IMG/VR virus record: IMGVR_UViG_3300033144_003301
Location: 1-36,717 of that record
Source of the DNA: a virus
Length of the DNA: 36,717 nucleotides
Strand: one strand, 5' to 3'
Each line of letters starts with the position of its first letter. The stretch's first letter is position 1. Under the pieces are notes generated by a model. The model had not been told where the DNA came from and searched no databases. It saw nothing but the letters and a program-made list of their open reading frames with translations. Shown here piece after piece: positions 1 through 12,000 of this stretch. A program made the translations under genes and the position numbers.

Positions 1-1
1 A

Positions 2-3000
2 GCTTTAAATGAAGCAGATAAAACCTATGTACCAAAAACAGTAAATGCTCAAGGAAATATAGTAAGTCTTCCAGCTTCAGAAAATACCAATGCAATTTTA
101 GATGATCTTAAAGGACACTTAGACTTATGGGAAATAAGAGATAATGCTACTGGAAAAATAATAGATAAGAATGATATTGATGCATCAACTATTAAGTTTG
201 CTATGGAGTTAACAAATAAACTTAGAGATGAAGCACAATTTGAAGGAACTGTTAAGAGAATAGTAGATTATGGCATTTCTGCTACTTCAGATAAACCAAT
301 AACAGGAAAAGAAGATGTAAGTGTTACAATGACTCTAACAGGTGCTGAGGCTGTAGAATACAACTTAATTAGAGCTAGAGAATTATATTCAAATTATTTA
401 TCAGATCCTACTACTGTAAGTGGTAGAAATGATTATATAAACTTTGTTGCTTTTGATAATCCAGACCTTTCCAGAAAAATGTATAAACTAGAAAACAATA
501 ATCAAAATCTATATTATAAAGAATCTGGTGTTACCTTTGAAGCTACTCCTCTAGATAAAGGTAGGTATACTATGAATGTAAGTTATGAAGATAATTTTGG
601 AGTAACGGAGAGTCAAACAGTTGTTGCAAAAACTATTGCAGACGTAGGAAAAATAATAAGAGCAACTGCTAAATATGAAAGACTTTTAGAACAAAGTGAA
701 AATCATAGTTGGACAGTACAAGATTTTGAAAACTTCATGTTACAGGAAGAAAACTACGTTGTAGAGGTAGAGGAGAAATTGGACCCAATAACACAGCTTC
801 CCGAATCTTTAGAAAAGCAGAAATTACGCAAACCAAGTATTTCTCTCCCTAAAGGAAACTTTAATTATGGAAGACAGGGGACTGGTGTAGGGAAAAATGG
901 AGATAAGAAGAAAAATGAACGTATAGTTATCCCTGATTTTAAAAGTTATGTACAAACAATAGATAAGTACAAAGATCATTTACCGCAAAATTATCTTGAG
1001 CAGAGAGGAATGCCTCAAGGAACAGGCGTAAGTTTTGAAGAGTTTTATAATAAATTAGGAAATGAGTTTAGGCTAAGTAGTACAACTAATGAATACGACC
1101 TTCTTTCTAAATACAATACAGCAGTACAGGCAGCAGAAGAAGCCAGAAGAAGAAACCAACCTATAGGAGACCAAATTTTAGGATTTGTAAACCAAACTTT
1201 AGTAGGAGAAATACTTGGAGGAACTTTAGAGGGAATAGGATATCTTTTAGATTGGCAAGATGTAAAGGACGCTTCTAATAATGTTCAAAAAGAATATGGA
1301 AATTGGTTGTCAGATATAGGAATAGGCTTAAAAGAATGGACTAGAGAAGCTACTCCTATTTACGAAGATGATCCTGGCACATATGCTCCCTCTGATTTGG
1401 GATGGTGGCTATCAAATGGTGTTTCCGTAGCATCCACTTTATCTATAATGATACCTGCAGCTGGTTGGGCTAAAGGAACAAGTATGCTTGCAAGAGGAGG
1501 TGCTAGATTATCTAGAGCAATTGCTCCTACTGGAAGATTAGGAAAAGGACTTAAAACATTAAGTAAAGCAGAAAATCCAGCGTCCTATGGTTGGATTACC
1601 ACAGGATTAAATCAAGCTATTGCCTCCAGACATGCTGAAAGTATGATGGAATCTTCTGGAATATTTGAACAAGAATATGAGAAAATGATATCTCTCGGTA
1701 AGTCAGAAGAACAAGCCACGGAAGCAGCTGCAAGAGCTGCAACTTTTACATATAATGCAAACTGGGCTATGCTTGCTCAGGATATTCCTCAATATTTATT
1801 ATTAGGACGAAGCTTTAGGGCAGCTAAAAAAATTAGAAGTGTAAAGCAAGCAGCAATTGAAGGTACTTCTAAAACTGCCGCTATAAAAAACTATGCAGCT
1901 CCTATAGGCTTTGATATGATCAGTGAAGGTGCGGAAGAAGCTTACCAATTTATGGTTGGAGAAGAGGGAATGTATATGGCTGATATAGAAGCAGGTATAA
2001 GAGGAAAAGAGGGTTTTGGAGAAAGATATTCAAAATATCTAACAGACGGTCAATTATGGACAGCAGCTACATTTGGAGCTTTTGGTGCGGGTGTAATGCA
2101 AACAGCAGGAAGAAAAGTCAATGATTACATACTTAAGTCAAAAGGAGGAACTACTGAAAACGAAAGAAGAGTTCTTGAGGCACAAAAGAGAAGTGAGAAT
2201 ATATCATACCACTCAAAACAGATAGAAGCAGCCGCTGAATCAGGGAATGAAGCTGCTTATTATCAAGCAAAGGCTAATGCTGCTTTTGATCTTGGATTAA
2301 ATGCTGCTCAGGCTGGTAACCTAGATCAACTTATAAGCAACCTTGAAGAAATGAAAGGAACTACTGCTGAAGAAAAAGCACAGTATAACTTAGGAAATGA
2401 TTTTGCTCTAGGAATTGATGAACTTATTGAGGATGTAAAACAAATTGGGGAACTCTATGAAAAGAATGGTCCCAAATATTCAGCTAATTTAATTGCCCCT
2501 ATTACACAAAGTGAGTTTATGGTAAATAAACTTAGTAAGCAAAGACCTCTTTTAAAAGCTGAAATAGAGGAAGCTTATAATAACTTTCCTAGAATAACTG
2601 AGCTTTCTGCTAACGGACGTGCAATATTTGATATGCAAATAAATCTGTCTGCTGCTGAAAAAAGAATAGCTGGAGCTGAGTTTATATTAAAAAATAAACA
2701 AGGTTTATCTGCTGAAGAAAAAGAAAAGCTTGAGAAGATAGTTGAAGAACAAAAATTAGCCATAGAAATAGGAAAGACTGCTTTAAAAGCTAAAATACAA
2801 GCCCAAGAAACTGAGCTAACAGATATTGATAAAAAGATATTAGATAATATAGGAGACAATCCACTAACCAATAATATAGTAGGAGCACAGACTGCTCTAG
2901 GTTGGGCTGATGAGCTATTAGATGCTCATACTCAAAGACTTAAAAAGTTAGGAAGTAAGGAATTTAATAAAGAAGCGCAGGGTATAGAAGTTAGAGAACA

Positions 3001-6000
3001 AAGAAATGAACAGTTCGCAGATAGATTAAGAGAAATTACCACATTACTTACAGAAGGAGCCCAAAAGAAAGAAGTTAAACTTCCTGATGATATAGACTCA
3101 AGAGGAGAATTTGTAGCAGGTAAACTTGTAGAAGAGTTAGTACCTCTAACTCTACAAGAGAAAAACGAACTTCTTAAAGAAGCTTGGGAACTCTGGTCAG
3201 AAATGGGAGGCTTAAGTATTCTTGAATTTACAGACGGAAAAAAGAATACATATGATGAATTAACTGCTTCTGAAAAAGAGCGATATAATGAAGAATCTAA
3301 AAAACTAAGAAATGATAGAGAAGCGCTAAGACCTTTCCTTGAAAAACTTAGTGAGGTAGTTAGAAAAGAAAAAGATAAATACTCCAGAAAAGAACGTAGA
3401 AGATTAGGAGCAGAAAAAGCTAAACTTACAAGACGAAGAAACCAAGTGGCCAGAGACTTGGATGATGAAAGAGCTCGAAGAAAAGAAATTGAGGATATGA
3501 AAGATCCTCGTTATGATGATCTTACCTTAGCTGAACTATTTGTAGATCCTACAGATGTAATACCCGTAATATTTAAAGGAGAGTTAGCTACATTAAGTAT
3601 AGACCCTGAAACAAATGAATACTTAGTTAATGATGAGATTATAATTGCAGGAGGAGGTAATCAAGAAGCATTATATAATCATGATATAGCCATTCCAAAA
3701 GATGGATACTATCCTATATCTCTTTCAAGTGAAGGAGATAGAGTAGTAATGTATATTGGAGATCATCTTATGATGATCGACACAATTAGTCCTGCAGACT
3801 CTATTATAACAGATGAAGCAGGCAATATCACTGGAGTTAAACTAATTGATTCTAGAGGAAATGAAGTACTATTTGAAGGAGAACTTAGATATGACATTGC
3901 AGATTATTTGCTAATCTATGATGCCTTATTAGAAGAATTTGTACAGAATCCTTCAAATATGATTATCCCTCTTAAAGATGGTAATTATTTAGTAGAATTT
4001 AATCAAGCAGATCCTTTCTCTTCTAAAGTATATAAAGAGGACAAAAATGGAAAACTTAGGGAAATTTTACCTAAAAGCAAACTTAGAAAAAAAGATGGAA
4101 GTTATAACAAGAAAGGACGTATAGTAAATTCTATCTTAACTAAGTTTAAAGAGGAAGTACTTACTCCTCTAAAAGGAAACCCTTTAAATAAAAATTCAAA
4201 TGAAACAAACTACGAAAACTCGCCTTCTGAACAAATTGCAGGACAAGAAATTAATGAAGGACTTGATGAAGATGTCTCCGAAGCAGAGGAGCCAATTCTT
4301 GCTGGATCGGAAGAATATCTCCAACTCCTTGAGAAAATAAAAGTAGCTAATGACGCAGAACTTGGAGATCTAATTGCTAATATAAAAGAATTAAAAACCA
4401 CTCTTAATCCTGTAGAAGGAGGTCAACTTATGGTGGCCATAGCAAAAAGAGTAAAAGAATTAAAAGTATCTACAGGAGAAGACACAGGCGCTTTAGCCCA
4501 AAGCTCAACTGGGAAGGAAATACAAAACCAATTAGATGATCAATTAACTGCTTCAAGCTCTATAAACGAAGAAGTAAATGGAATTGAGGATGCTTCTACG
4601 GTAGTGAGCTCAGACGGTACAGAAAAGAATTTAGTAGGAACAACTGAAGATGGTAGTAAAGTTTATCAAACTGACGATGGGGTATTAATTTATGAACAAT
4701 CTGAAGAAGCTAAACAAAAAGCATCAGAAATAGAGATTCAAGAAATAAAACCAGAAGGACCAACTATAGAAGAACTTGCAGGTATAAGCCCTCTTGCTTC
4801 AATTACTGAAATAAATCCTGGGGCAGAGGCTGTAGGAAAAGGAAAAACTTTGGGAGAAGTAGAATTATCTCCTAAAGAATTAGAATTAACAATTATAGAT
4901 GGAGAATATACCTTAGTTCTAGACCCTGTTACACAAGAACCTATATATACAGACGAAAACTATCAACCTGATCTTTCATTATTAAGCAATCCTAATATAG
5001 GTGAAGATGCAGAAGTTAGGGTATTCATTGATGAAAAAACTAAATATTGGGACGAAAAAAAGGATACAATATCTCCGATGAATCATTACTTGGAAGTTCC
5101 TATGTATGTAGAAATTAAAGATCCTGAAAGTGGAGAATTTAAAGTAATAGGTAAATTACGAGCTGGAGAAAAATTTAAAGCAGAAAGACAAGCTATCTGG
5201 AGTAATTATCAGAAGGGAGAAAAAACTGATGCCCAGGTAAATCTTGTTAGTTATGACTACGCTAATTACAGCAATACTACGAGTGTTCATAATCTAAGGA
5301 ACGCAAGGACACCACAAGGACTCCCATTATGGCAGTCTGGATTTGATGCGTTCAACACTGCATGGAAAGATAATGGAGATGGAACTTTTAGTTTAGAAAG
5401 AAAAAATGCTCCTCTTTTTGTATTTAGTACAATAGGCTCTACAACATTTTTAGGAGAAAACTCATCCACACCTCAACTATATTTAGAAGAAACTTCTGAT
5501 AAAATGAGGAGAGAGCTTGGATCAATTAATTTAACAGGGGCTAAAGGAAATCAAGATGGACAAGTTTGGACAACTGTTATAAATCCAAGTGGACACTACG
5601 TTCCAGTAAAACTATCAACATCTAATCTATCTCAGGCTGCAGTAGACTATGTAATGTCTCAAATAATATTAGGAAATTTTGAAGAAGCACAAGAAGTAAT
5701 ATATGCAAACTATGAAGACGATCAAGCTTTACTTTTTGATACATTCATTCAATTAAATGTAAATAAAGCTACAAACGAAAAATACATCAAGTTTAAACCA
5801 AACGAAGAATCAGAGGTAATTTACTCTATAGAATACAAAAGCTTTAGAGAAGCTATAGAAAGCAGTTCAGGTTTAGTAGATGTAAATATAGAAGAACCTA
5901 GAATACATAAAGGAAAAACTACACTCCATAAGGTACCTGGAAAAACTGTTAATATAGAAATAGGGACTGTTCTGCGTAAAATGATTGAAAATAAGAAGTA

Positions 6001-9000
6001 TAATATAAAGAACACAGAACTTAGAACAGGAAGAACATATAAAAGTCTTGTAACAGAACAAGAATACCGTAGTTATGAACATTACTTAATGGGTGCTCCA
6101 GACATAAATGGAAATCCTAATGAAGAAGTAGCAGATGCTAGAGACGGGAGACCGACTACAATACTAGCATCAGATGTAAGAGGAACTGATGGTAATTTCT
6201 TTTTTGATGTAGGAATGACTTTTAGTTTAAAAGACTCATTTGCACAAGGTCAAATTCCAGATTTAGCGGCTAAAGAAGAATATGAATTATATCTAGCTGA
6301 AACTAAAGAAAGTGATCTTACAGGAAGAGAAATACCAGAAAAAGGAACAGGTTATACAAAAGGTAAATCAGATGATTTATTTGGTGAGGGCGATCTTGCG
6401 CCTAATCCTCTAAAAAATGATAACAATTTAGAAGAAGGTGAATTAGGAGATGGTTCCTTTAGTCTAATAGATACTGGAGGAGAACGTATTAATATGGACT
6501 TAGCGGCTGCTTGGTTGAATAAGAGAGGTCTTACATTCAATGAGTCCAGACAAGTGCTTAAATTGGGACATTTAGATGCCTCTACAGCTGGTGTTTTTCA
6601 TGAAGGTCTAATTTACTTAAGTAAGAATGCAGAAATAGGAACTGAATACCACGAAGCATTTCATGCTGTATTCAGATCTTTTTTAACAGATGCACAGCAA
6701 GAACAAATTTTAAAAGAAGCTGGAACAGTAACTGCAGCGGAGTTAAAACAAAGAGAATCAGAAGGATACTTTACTAAAAAGGGTGGTAAAATATTTAAAA
6801 AAACTATAAGAGGAGAACAAGAAATAAGCAAAGAAGAGCTTAACAATATGATTCTAGAAGAACGACTAGCAGAACAATTCAGAGGCTATGTTACATCTAA
6901 TCAAAAACCTTCAGGATTATTAAGCAGAGTAGCAAAATTCTTTAAAGATTTATTAAACTATATCAAAACTTACCTTACCAAAGGAAGAACAATCGATCAA
7001 CTTTTCTCTAATATAGAGTCTGGAAGAATTAATCGCAGATATACAAACAAAAGATTCCAGAGAGAAGCTGCATTTTCTCTTAAGAAAGGATTTACTACTT
7101 CTGAACAGGAAGAAGTATTGGATACTATAAATATTGAATTTAAAAAACTATATGAAGAACTCGAACAAGGAGTAGATCCTAATATAATCTACAATAATAT
7201 TAGAAATCAATTCTTGACCTCAATGTTTGTTACCAAAGATTCTACAGGACATGTAACAAACCCTCCAATTAATATAGCTAAGAAACATTACGACCTTCTT
7301 TCGGAGGGAGGTAAAAATTTCACAGCTAAAAAAGATGCTAATATAAATGTTAGTGCTAAATGGAAGATATTTGGAAGTATATACAAAAATTGGAATACTC
7401 AATTTTCTAAAGATGAATTAGAAAATCCTGTAGAAAATGGTTGGGTATATTTAGCTAAAAGACAGCTTCCTAAACATGGATTAAAAGTACACGGAGATCT
7501 TACCTCAGAACTTGAAGATGATATATTTGAAGAACGCATATATGGAAGAAACTATGCAGAAGAGAGCAGAAAAGATTCTTTATCAGGAAAAGTAAAATCT
7601 TTCTTAAGCAGAGTTCCTATGTTAATAGACGGAAAACCTGTAAAAAATATCTTAGGTACTAATAAAACAGTTCCTTTTGATGAAATATATCAAGAAGTAG
7701 CATATACTATCATCAATTCCGTAACATTTAACGACATGTTAAATAAGCTTAGATTTTCTGGAAACAATAAAGAAGTTCTAAACACTGTAGCTGATATGTT
7801 AGATCAGGAAGTAAGTAATAAAAACTGGGAATTTATAGCGGACTTCTATAAGAATATGTCTCTGACTTATTTAGACTTTGTAGGAGCTATAGAAGAAGTA
7901 GATATTGTAGAATTAGAAGGTGGAAATCAGGATGTTACAATCAAGATAAGATACTTTAATACCAATACTAATAAGTCTGAAAATAGAATCTTTAAAAAAT
8001 GGAATTTAGAATCCAAAAGAAGTGATAATAAAGGATTATTTAGTAAAGATGATTTTGGTACATTAAAAATAAACCAGACTAAGGCTGCCAATATGAAGAA
8101 GGCTTTAGATATAATTCAAGAAATAAAGAACGATATAGCTGTTCCCGAAATGAGACATATAACTGCTCTTTCTTCTTTTCTAGATTCAATGTCAATAGAT
8201 ATACCCTCCTCTATCTTAAGAAATGCTTTAGATAATGGAATAAAGGTGGGCAATAAAGTTCTTAAATCAGGTGAGCTATATAGATATTTAACTTCTGGAA
8301 CCTCTTCTCATAGTAATAATAATGTAGGAATTGATACTTTATTAAAAAATATAGAAAATGGAAAAGATCCATTTGTAACAGATAGAAGTGTTATAAATAG
8401 ATTTTTAAAAATATCTAAAGAATTTGAAGCTTCTGTGCAGGGATCCTTTATAAACGGAGAAGGAAAGTCTATACATCCTATAAATATGCATACAACTCTA
8501 ACTAGAATGTTTGCAAGCTTTAAAAACTTTAACCCCGATTCAACAGAATTTTGGAATCTATGGGTTAGAGATTTTATGGAAGATCCATTTTATTTTCCTG
8601 AAGGGGCTTTAGTAGATAGTCCCAATAACTCCTTATTCTTATCTTCAATAGTTTCTAACAAATCTAAGTTCAAAAGTATTCTAGCATATGAAGAATTTGA
8701 CACGTATAAGAAAAAGAATGAAATTACTTCTCAAAATACCTTTGAGAATATGTCTCCTTTATTATCAAAATTACATAGATTAAATTCTTTTGCTAATAAT
8801 GGTAGTAAAAGACAAATGAAAATTGTTCTACCTACATTGGCAGACAGATCTAAAATGGCACTTCTAACTATTCCAAGAATAAGTTATAATAAAAAACTAC
8901 ACCAATATAAAACCAAAAATATTGAAGAAATATTCCTTGGATACGTAGTACAAGACCTAAAAAGGGCCCAAAGAGTACAAGCAGACATTCAAGCGGGAGC

Positions 9001-12000
9001 TCTTAAAATAGAAAGTTTACATAAACATAAAGAAAGTCCTAGAGGATTGAGATTCAGTCAGTTTGAATTTTTAAATGAGACCGAAGCAGGACAAGAACTT
9101 CTAAAGTATGCATTAGATAACTCTGATGATCAACTATTATACAGTAGTAATGATTCAGCTAGAAAAAAACAAGGAGAACAACCCAAAGTTTATTCTTTAT
9201 TTAAAAATGTTTTAGATGAGATAGATACATATGTTAATAATCAAGTACAAGAACAGCTTAAAGATATAAGAGAAAAAAATATAAACTCTACACAGGGTAG
9301 AAGAAAAGTAAATCAAATAGATCCAGGAGGACTTGCCCTTTATGAAAATAGTGTAGAAGACTTTATTAAAGATTATGTTGCGGCTAATATAATAGCTAAA
9401 AATGAGATTATAAAAATGACTGCAGGAGATTTAGCTCTCTATAAAGACTATGCAACAACTTCAAAAAGATATGGAGGATTAGCTACTCCAGGACTTGAAG
9501 CCTTCTTGAAAGAATTTGCAGATGGAGCTACTTATGGCGACATGGCAACCTATCAAATGGGAGCCGTAGAAGATATCTTTAAATTAGATTCCAAAAATCT
9601 AGATGCTTTAGAGGAGCTAGCAGGAAAAGCAGCTGTAAAAGCTTATAGAAAAGGGTCCAATAAAACAGATGCAATGGGCCTTACAACTTTAGCTAAACAT
9701 AAAGCTAAGATGGAAGGTCAGGGAACTTGGGGAGATAATCATGATATGGCTTATAAGAACTATCTTAATACTGGAAAGTTCTCATTTACAGACATTGAAG
9801 GAAATACTATAAAACCTAAACTAAGTCCAATTAAAACATACCACGATGGCCTTTATTTACAAAACGGTAGAATAGTAAGAGTTTTAGTTAAACACTCTAC
9901 AATGCCTCTACTTGAAGAATTTACTAAAAACCATCCAGCATTTGATTCTTTAAGAGAGCATATGGAACTTAATAAAATAGATGAAATTAATATGGATTCT
10001 GGTATTAAGGTAGGACTTACTGCTCCTCTTAAACTTAAGTTTGATGAAAATGGTTACATAACTAACCTAAAAGATTTATATTCTATGGAATTAAATACAA
10101 GATTTCAAAGAATACCTCAGATAATTCCTGAAAGTGGTAAAGAAGGAAAAATAGGATCTCAGTTTATGAAACTTCTTCCTGCTAACATTAAAAATAATTT
10201 AGATGGGAAGTATGATGTTGCTGGAGTATCTATGACAGGGGAAGAACTACTGGAAGCATATCAAGATACAATAATAAAAATGATAGCTAATGGTAGGAAC
10301 CGTTTATATGGGGAATTAGGTTACTCTGAATATCTCAAATCTAATAAAGATAAAGGAGCTAAACTTAGCTTTCTTAAAAAACTAAGACAAGTTTTAAGAA
10401 AATCTGCAGAAAGTAATGACTTACCAGATAATTACATCAACGCCCTTGACTTAAAACCAATAGTTAAATATCTAGAAACAGGACCTATAAATACCTATGA
10501 CTTTGCAACTCCATTAGGAATGCCTGCTTATCAGAAGAAATATGAACAAATCATATTCAGTTTATTCAAAAAAAATCTATTAAGATTAGGTATAAATGGA
10601 AATGCTTTAGTACAGATTGCTGAACTTGGAGGTTTTAGAGAACAGAATGGCCCCGTTCAAGATTTAAATTTTGTTAAAAATGAAGAAGGAAGAATAATAT
10701 CTGCAGAAGTAGCATTACCTTATCATCTAGCTGAGAAGCTAAATCTTCCTAAAGATGAAAATGGAGAATTTGATTTATCTAGTGTAGACCCAACTCTTTT
10801 AGAAATTATAGGATACCGTATACCTACACAAGGTAAGAACTCAATGCTTCCTCTTAAGATAAAAAGAGTTCTTCCTGAAGCAATGGGTAAAGCTATATTA
10901 GTTCCTGGAGAAATCACAACTCAAATGGGGTCGGATTTTGATATTGATAAGTTATTCTTAATGTTCCCTAATGCAGATATACGATATACTACAGAGAGTG
11001 GAGAAAAATGGAATGAACTTGGAGCATTTAAATCTCAACTCAAAGAATCAGGATTTGATTTAAGTGACAAAGAAGCAGATCTAATTTTAAAAGATCCTAT
11101 ACATAGTGATGAGGTTTTAAGATACAATACAGTAGAACTGGATGAAGCAGCGACTAAGGCTAGAGACTATATAAATAGTAAAAAGAAAGAACTTGGAGTT
11201 AAAGCAAAAGCAGTTAAAGTCAGATATGATATTAAAAATCTTAAAACAGGAAATAAAAGAGGATTAGAAAATGCTTTTATTGATATATCTAATGCAGTTC
11301 TTACAAATCCTGCACATCTTTCTGAAATGTTACAAACTGTTGATTCTCAGACTCTACCTGATGCCGTTAAGGAAATAAGAAAATCAGATCCAGCAGCATT
11401 CCCAGAAAATCTAGATCCACAGAATGTAATGACTGAAGAGAAACTGGAGTATAGAAATAAAGTAGGAAAGACGGGAATAGCTATAGAAGCAACCGCATTA
11501 ACAGGAGCAGCTATAGGACAGAACTCAAAGAATCTTAAATTAGAAGGAAAATCAGCTATTAAATTTGATAGTAAAAAGAAAACTGCATTAAACAGAACAG
11601 AAGATGACTCTGGAAATCTTATTACATATCTCATAAATAAATACCTTAACCTTGCTGTAGATAATGGTAAGAATCCTATGATGGATGTTATTGAGGCTAA
11701 CCCATTTACATTTCCTGTAATTAATCTTATCATGAGAGCAGGTCCTACTAACAAAAGACTTGCAGTAAAAGGAACTGAGCTCACTGGAGACGCCTCTGAA
11801 GTGGCTACCTGGTTTGTAACTCAACCGATTATAAGAGAATTGCATGAAACTTATTTAAATGAAGAAGGAAATCCAGGATTACTCTACAATTTTGTACAAA
11901 AAATTGGTATGAAGCATTTTGGAAAAGACTGGAAAATGAGTGATCATAAAAGAACTGTGAATATTAATTCTGTAGCAATGAAGGATTTTGTTCTTGAAAA

